A stretch of 45,506 bases of DNA. Origin: Hydrogenophaga sp. Lineage in GTDB: Bacteria > Pseudomonadota > Gammaproteobacteria > Burkholderiales > Burkholderiaceae_C. Position numbers and translations under genes: made by a program. The notes under the pieces were generated by a model. The model saw only the letters and a list, made by a program, of their open reading frames with translations. It searched no databases and had not been told where the DNA came from. Positions 24,901 through 34,162 of this stretch are shown one piece after another; position 1 is the first letter of the stretch, and each line of letters begins with the position of its first letter. The DNA is taken from contig JAUYSB010000116.1 of assembly GCA_030696525.1 (NCBI GenBank), positions 1 to 45,506 of the forward strand. Direction: 5' to 3'.

Positions 24901-27226
24901 GCCTTCGGCCGACACGCCCGATGCCGATCTCTTCCATGTGTTCGAAGAAGAGGCGGCCGATTTGCTGCCGCGCCTGGGCGGCGCCTTGCGCCAGTGGGTG
25001 GCGCGGCCCGACAACACCAGCGCCCGCGCCGAGGTCTTGCGCAACCTGCACACCCTCAAGGGCAGCGCGCGCCTGGCAGGCGCCATGGGCCTGGGCGACA
25101 TGGCGCACCAGATGGAAAGCGCCGCCGAAGCGGTGCTGCCCGGTGCCGGCGAGGCCGACGCGCTGCGCGATCTGCAAGCGCGCTTCGATGCGCTGAGCGG
25201 GCGGCTGGACAGCCTGCGTGCCGATGCGCAGGAAACCGAAACACCGCTGCCTGCCGCCAGCGAGAGGGCGGCCGATACCGTGGCCGAGGCCGTTGTGCTG
25301 CCCGCGCCAGCGGCCGCGCCCGAGGCGGCAACGGCCGACGCCCACGGCGTGCTCGCGCCGCGTGTACCCGCGCCGCGCATGAGCGCCGCCGCCGCCGGCA
25401 CGGTGCGTGTGCGCCCCGACCTGCTCGACCGCCTGATGAACCAGGTGGGCGACGTGATGCTCACCCGCTCGCGCATGGAGGACGAGCTGCACACCCTGCG
25501 CGCGTCGCTGCAAGACCTGACCGGCAACCTCGCGCGCTTGCGCCAGCAGCTGCGCGATCTGGAGCTGCAGACCGAATCGCAGCTGCAATCGCGCCAGGCG
25601 CATCAGTCGCAAGTCGGTCGCGCGGCCGATGCGTCCTTTGATCCGCTGGAATTCGACCGCTACACCCGTGTGCAGGAGCTGACCCGCATCATGGCCGAGT
25701 CGGTCAACGACGTGGCCACCGTGCAGCGCAACCTGCAGCGTGCGGTGGACGTGACCGAAGACGGCCTGGTGGCCCAGGGCCGCCAGAGCCGCGAACTGCA
25801 GCGCGATCTGCTGCGCACCCGCATGGTGGACTTCGACACCGTGGCCGAACGCCTGCACCGCGTGGTGCGCCAGGCCGCGCAGGAAAGTGGCAAACAGGTG
25901 CGGCTGGAGGTCAGCGGTGCGCAGATCGAAATGGACCGCAGCGTGCTCGAACGCATGGTGCCGGCCTTTGAGCACCTGCTGCGCAACGCCGTCGTGCATG
26001 GCATCGAAGCGCCCGCGCAGCGCAGCGCCGCCGGCAAGCCGGTCGAGGGCCTGATTGGCCTGGCGCTGAGCCAGGAAGGCAACGACGTGGGTCTGGTGTT
26101 CAGCGACGACGGTGCCGGGCTGGACCTGCAGCGCGTGCGCGACAAGGCCGTGGCCCTGGGCCGTCTGGACGCGGCATCGGTGGCCGATGTGGCCACGTTG
26201 ACCCAGCTGGTGTTCGAGCCCGGCCTGAGCACCGTGACCGAGGTGTCCGAGCTCGCTGGCCGGGGCATCGGTCTGGACGTGGTGCGCAACGAGGTGTTGT
26301 CGCTGGGCGGCCGCATCGAGGTGGCCACCGAGGCCGGGCGCGGTTCGCGCTTCACGCTGCTGCTGCCGCTGACCACCGCCGTCACCCAGGTGCTGCTGCT
26401 GCGTGCGGGCGAGTTCACCTTCGGTGTGCCGGCCGCGCTGGTGGAACAGGTGCATCGGCTGGACGGCGCCATCGTGCGTGCCTCGGGCCCGGTGGGGCAG
26501 CTCGCGCCGCAGGGCAGCGAGCTGCCGCTGTATTGGGCCGGGGCCTTGCTGGCGCAGTCGGTGGCCAGCCGCGAGTCTGGCAAGCTGGCGCCGGTGCTGC
26601 AACTGCGCAGCGCCACCCAGCGGGTGCTGCTGCATGTGGACGAGGTGCTGGGCAACCAGGAAGTGGTGGTCAAACACCTGGGGCCGCAGCTGTCGCGCCT
26701 GCCCGGCGTGGCCGGCATGACGGTGCTGGCCTCGGGTGCGGTGGCGCTGATTTACAACCCGGTGGCCCTGGCCGCCGTTTATGGTGCCAGCACCCGCGAG
26801 TGGCTGCGCCAGGCGGGCGAACGAGCGGCCCGCCAGCCGGCACCGGCCACACCGTTGGTGCTGGTGGTGGACGACTCCATCACCGTGCGCCGCGTCACCC
26901 AACGCCTGCTGCAACGCGAAGGCTACCGCGTGGCCCTGGCCATCGACGGGGCGCAGGCGCTGGAGCGCATGCGCGAAGAACTGCCGGTGGTCGTGCTCAG
27001 CGACATCGAGATGCCCGGCATGGACGGCTTCGAGCTGGTGCAGCAGATGCGCGCCGACCCGCAGCTCAACACCCTGCCGGTGGTCATGATCACCTCGCGC
27101 ATCGCCGACAAACACCGCGAACACGCCCGCCAGCTGGGCGTGGACCATTACCTGGGCAAGCCCTACGCCGAGGAGACGCTGCTGGCGTTGGTGGCGGGGT
27201 ATGCGCGGCTGGGCGCGCCGCGCTGA
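21998..27226 (+). CDS. chpA: Hybrid CheA-type histidine kinase ChpA
   Basis: A 1742-residue multi-domain kinase of the Pil-Chp pathway. Residues 1-630 are helical, degenerate Hpt-like repeats without clear phospho-His sites. Three Hpt-type modules follow: H674 (FHTLKGSARM), H867 (AHSLAGSSFTV, atypical K to A) and H1018 (LHTLKGSARL). Pro/Ala/Glu linkers separate them. Then come a dimerisation coiled coil, an HATPase domain (N1330 in LLRNAVVHG, DDGAGLDL, GRGIGLDVV), a CheW-like domain, and a C-terminal receiver with D1669 (LSDIEMPGMDG). It would phosphorylate PilG and PilH. Pseudomonas ChpA is longer, with more Hpt domains. No pilK or chpB follows. Confidence 0.94.
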   Translation: MAHGTDADDLSPLAWVHEEVMRSVTEAVAALQRFSQAHQLARQTDLASVDDADLRMARQQLHQAVGALEMVGLSAAAQVLRSLEAAVQRFVQKPDACDEAALVALARVSAALGDYLQRRVRQRPVSDLHLFPAYRDAQTLAAADRIHPADLWTVDHHGLTMPPAAPEGAAPAYGPAVRAQLDRHILPVVKSLDATAARELARLCELLSAAVPPGQATVPEPVATFWRVAAGYFDAVAQAALPPDVHTKRAASRVLLQYAALAQGRCEVPDQLLHDLLYLCAQATPADPAQAPHWRAVQAAFGLARHTSVDVEQARLGQLDPDLLAEAQALLKRCSERWAQASDDGPLAAAALAELPEAMLALGRSVTRVCPPAAPLAQAFADVMARLSGPSAHIGPPLGPQLALEVATALLFLDATLQDFDPLDDALGERATQLAQRVLATVADAPLPELAPWMERLYRQWSERQTLGSVVDEVRRTLAEAEAQLDRLARDPSQRQGLDALPARFAQMAGVLSVLGLQDAARTAQAMELTANGLLAGRADLGSPAWRSLVHNLGALGFLIDVLGLHAASAQRGFRFDAEAGELRPLLAAGNRVSEVSEVAAVSERAAATPEPPAAAPAPAAPAEPATDDEDAELLAIFMDEAREVLASGQQSVLTLSRESAQLGAMTTLRRAFHTLKGSARMVGLSAFGEAAWAMEQVLNARLAEQAPADAPLLDLAREALGAMAQWVEALAQGQGDPWSAEAFQRSGQALREQGVYLPLAAPAEVTAPADVPTPATEPVPEPAPEPEPEPLSVPFDAPALEAEPAPAFEAFDEQVKVIGPLRIGLNLFNVYLNEADEWSRCLCNALAEWALGPERVPPDTTVAWAHSLAGSSFTVGFKRLGETARTLEHALERLRQLPVPAGRRLSDDARQLPVLVAESLRHLLHQFAAGFLKEPEATMLERLRVWPEAGDWVALLVPQPVPAPVEEPSADTPDADLFHVFEEEAADLLPRLGGALRQWVARPDNTSARAEVLRNLHTLKGSARLAGAMGLGDMAHQMESAAEAVLPGAGEADALRDLQARFDALSGRLDSLRADAQETETPLPAASERAADTVAEAVVLPAPAAAPEAATADAHGVLAPRVPAPRMSAAAAGTVRVRPDLLDRLMNQVGDVMLTRSRMEDELHTLRASLQDLTGNLARLRQQLRDLELQTESQLQSRQAHQSQVGRAADASFDPLEFDRYTRVQELTRIMAESVNDVATVQRNLQRAVDVTEDGLVAQGRQSRELQRDLLRTRMVDFDTVAERLHRVVRQAAQESGKQVRLEVSGAQIEMDRSVLERMVPAFEHLLRNAVVHGIEAPAQRSAAGKPVEGLIGLALSQEGNDVGLVFSDDGAGLDLQRVRDKAVALGRLDAASVADVATLTQLVFEPGLSTVTEVSELAGRGIGLDVVRNEVLSLGGRIEVATEAGRGSRFTLLLPLTTAVTQVLLLRAGEFTFGVPAALVEQVHRLDGAIVRASGPVGQLAPQGSELPLYWAGALLAQSVASRESGKLAPVLQLRSATQRVLLHVDEVLGNQEVVVKHLGPQLSRLPGVAGMTVLASGAVALIYNPVALAAVYGASTREWLRQAGERAARQPAPATPLVLVVDDSITVRRVTQRLLQREGYRVALAIDGAQALERMREELPVVVLSDIEMPGMDGFELVQQMRADPQLNTLPVVMITSRIADKHREHARQLGVDHYLGKPYAEETLLALVAGYARLGAPR

Positions 27227-27251
27227 AGGTCGCGTCCGCTGGACACGGGAT

Positions 27252-28187
27252 TCATGAGCCGGTGGCAACACCCGGCAAATCGGGCGCCCGGTACACCAGC
27301 ACCTTGAGCGCGCGTTCGGGGTCCACGTCGGCAAAGGCAGCCGGGTTGGGCAGGCGCTGTTCAAACACCAGCTCGGGCGCCATGGCCGCCATCTGTTCTT
27401 GTAAAAAACCCGTGCCGATTTCGGGCGCGTTCAGGCACAACAGCACATGGCCGCCCGGTGCCACCAGATCGGGCAGGCGGCGCAGCAGGCGCGGGTAGTC
27501 TTTTCTGGCCACAAAGCTGCCCTTCTGGTAGCTGGGCGGGTCCACGATGACCAGGCCGTAGGCACCCGCGCGGGTGATCTTGCCCCAGGTCTTGAAGATG
27601 TCGTGGGCCATGAAACTGGCCCGCTCCTTCAGCCCGTTGAGCGCGTGGTTGTGTTGCCCCGTGGCAATGGCCCCGGCAGCCATGTCGATGTTGAGCACAT
27701 GGCGCGCGCCGCCTTGCAGGGCGGCCACCGAAAAGGCGCAGGTGTAGGCAAACAGGTTGAGCACTTTCTGGCCGGCGGCGTGTTGGCGCACCCAGGCGCG
27801 GCCCTCGGCCATGTCCAGAAACAGGCCATGGTTCTGGCCCTTGAGCACGTGCACGCCATAACGCGCGCCGCCTTCACTCACCACATGTGGCTCGGGCACG
27901 CTGCCGGCCAGCAGGTGGGTCTCGCTGCGGCCGTCGATGCGGGTCTGGAACACCAGGTTCAAGGGCTCGCCCGGCGCAATGTGGGCCCAGCGCTGGGTCA
28001 GAGCGGCCTGCACCTGCGCCAGTTCGTCATCGCTCACCGATTTGAAGCTGGTCAGCACCCACACCGGTGGGTAGGCGTCCAGCGTCCAGTGCTCAAAGCC
28101 TGGGTGTTGACCACCGCGGCCGTGGAACACCCGTTGCGCGTCGATGTGGCGGGGGGCTTGGGCGATGGCGTCGAGCAGGGCTTGCAT
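27252..28187 (-). CDS. Class I SAM-dependent RNA methyltransferase (RlmI/RlmK-like)
   Basis: A 311-residue methyltransferase. FLDMAEGRAWVRQHAAGQKV, then LNLFAYTCAFSVAAL, is the SAM-binding motif I region, and VIVDPPSYQKGSFVARKDY is the DPPS/Y catalytic loop found in rRNA cytosine/guanine methyltransferases such as RlmI and the C-terminal half of RlmKL. There is no PUA or THUMP domain. The target is not shown. It begins 3 bases after the YkgJ-family gene and is the last gene of the argD-argF operon. Confidence 0.85.
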   Translation of the reverse strand: MQALLDAIAQAPRHIDAQRVFHGRGGQHPGFEHWTLDAYPPVWVLTSFKSVSDDELAQVQAALTQRWAHIAPGEPLNLVFQTRIDGRSETHLLAGSVPEPHVVSEGGARYGVHVLKGQNHGLFLDMAEGRAWVRQHAAGQKVLNLFAYTCAFSVAALQGGARHVLNIDMAAGAIATGQHNHALNGLKERASFMAHDIFKTWGKITRAGAYGLVIVDPPSYQKGSFVARKDYPRLLRRLPDLVAPGGHVLLCLNAPEIGTGFLQEQMAAMAPELVFEQRLPNPAAFADVDPERALKVLVYRAPDLPGVATGS

Positions 28188-28190
28188 GGT

Positions 28191-28499
28191 TCAGGCCGGC
28201 AAGGCCGGCAGGCCGTGGCGCGCGCGGGCGAGTTGGCAGGCGTCGCTGCCTTCTTCAAATTCGCGGCAGGGATTGGGTCGCCATTCGTAAATGCCGCAGC
28301 CCGCCTTCTCGCCGATGCGCCCTGACAGGGCCGCGCAACGCGGGCGCGCGTGGTCGGTGCCACGCATGCGCCGCAGGCTGTCGGTCACCGGCACACACAG
28401 GCCTGTCGGCACGGTGCCGCCTTCTTCCTCGGATTCGTGCACCGAAAAATCGACGCGAAAGCTGGCGCAGCAGGCGCCGCAGGTTTGGCAGGCGCTCAC
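28191..28499 (-). CDS. YkgJ family cysteine-cluster protein
   Basis: A 102-residue protein with a cysteine pattern for metal or Fe-S binding: CQTCGACC near the start, then single Cys residues in GLCVPV, RCAAL, GCGIYEWRPNPC and DACQ. This matches YkgJ/UPF0153 (CxxCxxCC) proteins, of unknown biochemical role. Translation starts with GTG at 28499, 4 bases after the argF stop. The cluster spacing is intact, so it is probably functional. Confidence 0.88.
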   Translation of the reverse strand: MSACQTCGACCASFRVDFSVHESEEEGGTVPTGLCVPVTDSLRRMRGTDHARPRCAALSGRIGEKAGCGIYEWRPNPCREFEEGSDACQLARARHGLPALPA

Positions 28500-28503
28500 G
28501 CGG

Positions 28504-29451
28504 TCAGGCCAGGCGGCCCAGCAGCAGGTACTCCATCAACGCCTTCTGCGCGTGCATGCGGTTCTCGGCCTCGTCCCAGACCACGCTCTGCGGGCCGTCG
28601 ATGACCTCGGCCGTGACTTCTTCGCCCCGGTGGGCGGGCAGGCAGTGCATGAACAGGGCGCCGGGCTGGGCCACGGCCATCATGGCTTCGTCCACACACC
28701 ACTGCGCAAAGGCGGCGCGGCGCACCTCGTTTTCGGCTTCATAGCCCATGCTGGTCCAGACATCGGTGGTGACCAGGTGGGCGCCACGGCAGGCTTCGCG
28801 CGGGTCGCTGAAGACCTTGTAGCAGGCCGGGTCGGTGATGCCGGCCAGCGCGGCGTTGACTTCGTAGCCGCTGGGGGTGCTCACGTGCACGGTGAAACCC
28901 AGCAACTCGGCCGCCTGCAGCCAGGTGTTGGCCATGTTGTTGCCATCGCCCACCCAGGCCACCACCTTGCCCTTGATGGCATCCAGCGGGTTGCCGCTGG
29001 CAGCAGGGCGGTGTTCGACCAGGGTGAACAGGTCTGCCAGGATCTGGCAGGGATGGAATTCGTTGGTCAGGCCGTTGATGACGGGCACGCGCGAGTGCGC
29101 CGCAAAACGTTCGATCTTGGTCTGCTCAAAAGTGCGGATCATCACGATGTCCACCATGCGGCTGATGACCTTGGCGCTGTCCTCGATGGGCTCGGCGCGG
29201 CCGAGCTGGCTGTCGCCGGTGGTCAGGTGCACCACGCTGCCGCCCAACTGGTACATGCCGGCCTCAAAGCTCACACGGGTGCGCGTGCTGGCCTTCTCGA
29301 AGATCATGGCCAGGGTGCGGTCGGGGTCGGCAAAGGGGTGGTGCTTCTCGAAGGCCTTGAACTTGGCCTTGATGAAGGCGGCCCGCTGCAGCAGGTAGGC
29401 GTATTCGTCGGCCGTGAAGTCCTTGAACTGGAGGTAGTGTTTGATGCTCAT
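28504..29451 (-). CDS. argF: Ornithine carbamoyltransferase
   Basis: A 315-residue carbamoyltransferase that makes citrulline from ornithine and carbamoyl phosphate in arginine biosynthesis. The carbamoyl-phosphate loop is FEKASTRTRVSFEAGMYQLGG; the ornithine-binding FMHCLPAHRGEEVT is near the end. The ATG overlaps the argD stop (ATGA), so the two genes are coupled. Confidence 0.97.
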   Translation of the reverse strand: MSIKHYLQFKDFTADEYAYLLQRAAFIKAKFKAFEKHHPFADPDRTLAMIFEKASTRTRVSFEAGMYQLGGSVVHLTTGDSQLGRAEPIEDSAKVISRMVDIVMIRTFEQTKIERFAAHSRVPVINGLTNEFHPCQILADLFTLVEHRPAASGNPLDAIKGKVVAWVGDGNNMANTWLQAAELLGFTVHVSTPSGYEVNAALAGITDPACYKVFSDPREACRGAHLVTTDVWTSMGYEAENEVRRAAFAQWCVDEAMMAVAQPGALFMHCLPAHRGEEVTAEVIDGPQSVVWDEAENRMHAQKALMEYLLLGRLA

Positions 29452-30653
29452 GCCTGCGCCTCGTTCAGGAAGGTCTTGATCTGCGGCACCAGGATGGCCA
29501 CGATTTCGTCGGCCTCGGCGGTGCTCAGGATCAGCGGCGGCACCAGGCGGATCACGCTGTCGGCCGTGACCGACAGCAGCAAGCCGGCGTCGGCGCAGCG
29601 CTGCAGCAGCACACCGCAGGGGCGGTCGAGTTGGATGCCCAGCATCAGGCCCTGGCCACGCACTTCCTTCACGCCCTTGACGTTCATCAGTTGGGTCACC
29701 AGCGCGGTCTGCAGGTGGGTGCCCACCTGGGCCGCATGCGCCAGCAGGCCGTCTTCTTCCATGATGCGCAGGGTTTCAATGCCCGCGCGCATGGCCAGCG
29801 GGTTGCCGCCGAAGGTGGTGCCGTGGTTGCCGGGCTGGAAGATGGAGGCGGCCTTGGGGCCGGTGACCACCGCGCCCACCGGCACGCCCGAGCCCAGGCC
29901 CTTGGCCAGGGGCATCACGTCGGGCTGGATACCGGCCCATTGGTGGGCAAACCACTTGCCGGTGCGGCCAATGCCACACTGCACCTCGTCGATCATCAGC
30001 AGCCAGTCGCGGTCGTCGCACAACACGCGCAGCTCGCGCATGAAGTCCACCGTCATGGGGTGGATGCCCCCTTCGCCCTGGATGGCCTCGAAGAACACGG
30101 CGGTGATGTTTTTGTTGCCCTCGGTCGCCTTGCGCAAAGCGTTGATGTCGTTGCGCGGCACGCGGATGAAACCCTCGACCAGCGGGCCAAAGCCGGCGTG
30201 GATCTTTGGGTTGGCGGTGGCGCTCAGCGTGGCGATGCTGCGGCCGTGGAAGGCGCCTTCGAACACCACCACCTCGGGGCGGGTGATGCCCTTGTCGTGG
30301 CCGAACTTGCGCGCCAGCTTGAGCGCGGCCTCGTTGGCTTCCAGGCCGGTGGAGCAGAAGAACACGTTGGCCATGCCCGACAGCTCGACCAGCTTGGCGG
30401 CCAGCTTTTCCTGCCCCGGCACGTGGTAGTAGTTGCTGCAGTGGATCATCTGGCCGATCTGTTCCTGCAGCGCGCGCACCAGCTTGGGGTGGGCGTGGCC
30501 CAGGGTGTTGACGGCGATGCCGCCCAGGCCATCCAGGTAGGCCTTGCCATTGACGTCCCAGACGCGGCAGCCCTTGCCATGCGACAGCGCGATCGGCAGG
30601 CGACCGTAGGTGTTCATGACGTGCGGCGAGGCGGCTTCGATGTGAGCGGTCAT
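29448..30653 (-). CDS. argD: Acetylornithine/succinyl-DAP aminotransferase
   Basis: A 401-residue class III PLP aminotransferase. The Schiff-base lysine lies in DVMPLAKGLGSGVPVGAV; LLMIDEVQCGIGRTG and FFCSTGLEANEAALKLAR are typical cofactor contacts. In arginine synthesis it converts N-acetylglutamate semialdehyde to N-acetylornithine, and often also serves in lysine synthesis. GGAG lies about 10 bases before the ATG at 30653. Its leader carries a terminator-like hairpin. It overlaps argF by 4 bases. Confidence 0.95.
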   Translation of the reverse strand: MTAHIEAASPHVMNTYGRLPIALSHGKGCRVWDVNGKAYLDGLGGIAVNTLGHAHPKLVRALQEQIGQMIHCSNYYHVPGQEKLAAKLVELSGMANVFFCSTGLEANEAALKLARKFGHDKGITRPEVVVFEGAFHGRSIATLSATANPKIHAGFGPLVEGFIRVPRNDINALRKATEGNKNITAVFFEAIQGEGGIHPMTVDFMRELRVLCDDRDWLLMIDEVQCGIGRTGKWFAHQWAGIQPDVMPLAKGLGSGVPVGAVVTGPKAASIFQPGNHGTTFGGNPLAMRAGIETLRIMEEDGLLAHAAQVGTHLQTALVTQLMNVKGVKEVRGQGLMLGIQLDRPCGVLLQRCADAGLLLSVTADSVIRLVPPLILSTAEADEIVAILVPQIKTFLNEAQA

Positions 30654-30681
30654 CCGAAAATCTCCGTGAGGGCAAGTGCCA

Positions 30682-30712
30682 AAAAAGACGTCGGCCCAAA
30701 CAGGGTGGGCCG
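30682..30712 (-). terminator. Hairpin with U-run in the argD leader (attenuator candidate)
   Basis: On the minus strand CGGCCCA, a 7-base loop and TGGGCCG are followed by ACGTC and six Ts. The structure has the form of an intrinsic terminator but lies 29 bases upstream of the argD start, with no minus-strand gene before it, and a TAAAAT -10 candidate lies just upstream (30723-30728). It may attenuate or stabilise the argD-argF transcript. Confidence 0.45.
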
Positions 30713-30818
30713 CTGAAGTGTGATTTTAGGCCCAGAGTTTGCTTGTGTTCTGTGATGAATCGGCATCGGTGTGATGCCTTTGAACCGCCAGCGCACAACG
30801 GTGCCAGCCAGTGTGAAG

Positions 30819-30830
30819 TCTTATATAAGA
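30819..30830. promoter_or_regulatory. Perfect 12-bp palindrome TCTTATATAAGA
   Basis: TCTTATATAAGA lies between divergent argD and the DUF3579 gene, directly followed by TAGAAT, which could be a -10 box for the DUF3579 gene. The AT-rich palindrome stands out in GC-rich DNA. I recall similar palindromes near central-metabolism genes of Burkholderiales bound by GntR-type regulators, but this is unverified. Confidence 0.4.
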
Positions 30831-30909
30831 TAGAATACTTGCTGCACCGCAACACCCGGCGATCCCGGTACGCTTGCACCCTCTCCATTTTTCTCCAGGG
30901 CCGTCATCC

Positions 30910-31227
30910 ATGGTCGCTCCGTCCGCCAAAGAAGTCTTCATTCAGGGGGTCACCCTCAGTGGCAAGACCTTTCGGCCCAGTGACTGGGCCGAGCGTTTGG
31001 CGGGCGTCATGAGTTCCTTCCGCCCTGGCGGCGCCCACCCGGGCAGCCACCTCAGCTACTCGCCGTGGTGTATTCCCACCACGCTGGGCGGCGTCAAGTG
31101 TGTGGTCGTCCACCGCGACCTGCGCGACGCCGAGCCCATGGCCTGGGACTTCTGCATGAACTTCGCCCGCGACAACGAGCTGCAGGTGGTCGAGGCCTGT
31201 CTGATGCCGGACGAACGCCCCCGTTGA
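30910..31227 (+). CDS. DUF3579 family protein
   Basis: A 105-residue protein matching DUF3579, a small betaproteobacterial family of unknown function (MVAPSAKEVFIQGVTLSGKT, then FRPSDWAERLAGVMSSF ... YSPWCIPTTLGGVKCVVV). It has no signal peptide or catalytic motif. ATG 30910 is the first start that keeps the conserved N-terminus. A bidirectional terminator follows. An AT-rich palindrome lies about 80 bases upstream and may control it. Confidence 0.82.
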   Translation: MVAPSAKEVFIQGVTLSGKTFRPSDWAERLAGVMSSFRPGGAHPGSHLSYSPWCIPTTLGGVKCVVVHRDLRDAEPMAWDFCMNFARDNELQVVEACLMPDERPR

Positions 31228-31253
31228 CAGATTCACGTTGAATCGACAGGCAA

Positions 31254-31280
31254 CAAAAAACCGCCCGAAGGCGGTTTTTG
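31254..31280. terminator. Bidirectional Rho-independent terminator
   Basis: AACCGCC-CGAA-GGCGGTT flanked by A and T tracts on both sides (AAAAAACCGCC ... GGCGGTTTTT). It lies between the DUF3579 gene and the convergent rpsT gene and can terminate both transcripts. The GC stem with CGAA tetraloop and U-run is textbook. Confidence 0.9.
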
Positions 31281-31363
31281 CTTTTTCTTTGCTGGCAGCG
31301 CACCCGATTCAAACGGCGGGCGGGTTCATCAGAGCCCGGCCCGGGCGGTTGACCTGTTGCAGG

Positions 31364-31666
31364 TCAGGCGGCTGCGGTGGCCAGGGTCTTGACCTTGGCC
31401 GACAGGCGGCTCTTGTCGCGAGCGGCCTTGTTCTTGTGGAAAATGCCCTTGTCGGCCACGATGTCCACGACTTGTTGCATCTTGGCAAACAGCTCGGTGG
31501 CCTTGGTCTTGTCGCCGGCCAGAACAGCCTTCTCGACGTTCTTGACAGCGGTGCGGTACTTGGAACGCAGCGAGGTGTTCGCGGCGTTCAGTTTGACGTC
31601 TTGGCGGGCGCGTTTGCGGCCGGAAGCCAGGCGGGGGTTTTTCTTTTTGGGTTTGGCGGTTGCCAT
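31364..31666 (-). CDS. rpsT: 30S ribosomal protein S20
   Basis: A 100-residue, highly basic, helical protein: [20 protein letters not shown] then [21 protein letters not shown]20 binds 16S rRNA early in small-subunit assembly. Length is slightly above the E. coli protein (87) through an Ala/Lys C-terminus, as usual in betaproteobacteria. AAGGA lies 8 bases before the ATG and a good sigma-70-like promoter lies upstream. Confidence 0.98.
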   Translation of the reverse strand: MATAKPKKKNPRLASGRKRARQDVKLNAANTSLRSKYRTAVKNVEKAVLAGDKTKATELFAKMQQVVDIVADKGIFHKNKAARDKSRLSAKVKTLATAAA

Positions 31667-31711
31667 ATGAGTGTCCTTAAGGGTTTGTGGATGTTGCCAG
31701 CAAAGCCCTAC

Positions 31712-31741
31712 ATTATAGCCCTGGGCCGGGAATGGGTCCAA
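31712..31741 (-). promoter_or_regulatory. Sigma-70-type promoter of rpsT
   Basis: On the minus strand TTGGAC (31736-31741), an 18-base spacer and a perfect TATAAT (31712-31717) lie about 45 bases upstream of the rpsT ATG. This is the best consensus promoter in the window and fits a ribosomal protein gene. Confidence 0.65.
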
Positions 31742-31761
31742 CAAACTACAGGGAGCAGCAC

Positions 31762-32649
31762 ATGAAGTGGGAAAACAACCGCCAGTCCGATCAGGTCGAA
31801 GACCGCCGCAACAGCCCGGGCGGAGGTCTGCCCGGCGGGCGCCGCCTGGGTGGGCGGGGCGTGGGCCTGGGCACCATCGTGATCGCGCTGGTGGCCGGCT
31901 GGGCCTTGGGCATCAACCCCTTGACCGTGCTGGGTGTGCTCAGCGGTGGCGACATGGCGCCCACAGCGCAAGTGGACAGTGCGCCCACCCCGGCCGGCGC
32001 GCCCACCGACGACATGGGCCGCTTCGTGGCCTCGGTGCTGGGCGGCACCGAAGACGTGTGGGGCCAGATCTTCCAGGCCGGTGGCGCCCAGTACGCCAAG
32101 CCGCGCCTGGTGCTGTTCCGCCAGGCCACGCCCACGGCCTGTGGCACCGGCCAGGCTGCCATGGGGCCTTTCTATTGCCCGGGCGACCAGAAGGTCTACA
32201 TCGACCTGGGCTTCTACGAAACCATGAAACGCCAGCTGGGCGCGCCCGGCGACTTTGCCCAGGCCTATGTGATTGCGCACGAGGTGGGCCACCACGTGCA
32301 GAACCTGATGGGCATCACCGGCAAGATGGACCAGATGCGTGGGCGGGTTAGCGAGCGCGAGTTCAACCAGATGAGCGTGCGCGTGGAGCTGCAGGCCGAC
32401 TGTTTTGCCGGCATCTGGGCGCACCACAACCAGAAGAGCGGGGCCATTCTGGAGCCTGGCGACGTGGAGGAGGCGCTGAACGCGGCGGCGGCCATTGGCG
32501 ACGACGCGCTGCAGCGCAAGTCGCAAGGGCAGGTGGTGCCCGACAGCTTCACCCACGGCAGCAGCGAGCAGCGCCAGCGCTGGTTCCACACCGGCCTGAA
32601 AACCGGCAGTGTGCAGGCCTGCGACACCTTTGCCAGTCGGGCCCTGTGA
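31762..32649 (+). CDS. ypfJ: Neutral zinc metallopeptidase, YpfJ family
   Basis: A 295-residue membrane-anchored metallopeptidase (pfam04228). A basic N-terminus is followed by one transmembrane segment (about 33-50, [18 protein letters not shown]). The zinc motif is [11 protein letters not shown] with H173, E174 and H177, and [14 protein letters not shown] supplies the third ligand region. It probably acts in the periplasm; the substrate is unknown. GGGAG lies 7 bases before the ATG. It is divergent from rpsT across 95 bases. Confidence 0.9.
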   Translation: MKWENNRQSDQVEDRRNSPGGGLPGGRRLGGRGVGLGTIVIALVAGWALGINPLTVLGVLSGGDMAPTAQVDSAPTPAGAPTDDMGRFVASVLGGTEDVWGQIFQAGGAQYAKPRLVLFRQATPTACGTGQAAMGPFYCPGDQKVYIDLGFYETMKRQLGAPGDFAQAYVIAHEVGHHVQNLMGITGKMDQMRGRVSEREFNQMSVRVELQADCFAGIWAHHNQKSGAILEPGDVEEALNAAAAIGDDALQRKSQGQVVPDSFTHGSSEQRQRWFHTGLKTGSVQACDTFASRAL

Positions 32650-32707
32650 CGCGGGTGAACGTGTCGGGCCGGCCTTCTGCGGGCAAAGTGAGACAATACG
32701 GGTCGAA

Positions 32708-34141
<1,434 letters not shown>

Positions 34142-34162
34142 GCGCGCTCTGTGGGCCGTGCC

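Noticed and set aside
22919-27364. 1481-codon open frame on the minus strand opposite chpA
   Set aside because: It is a composition artefact of the high-GC3 chpA gene: His/Gln/Gly/Arg-rich, no domain, no own start signals.
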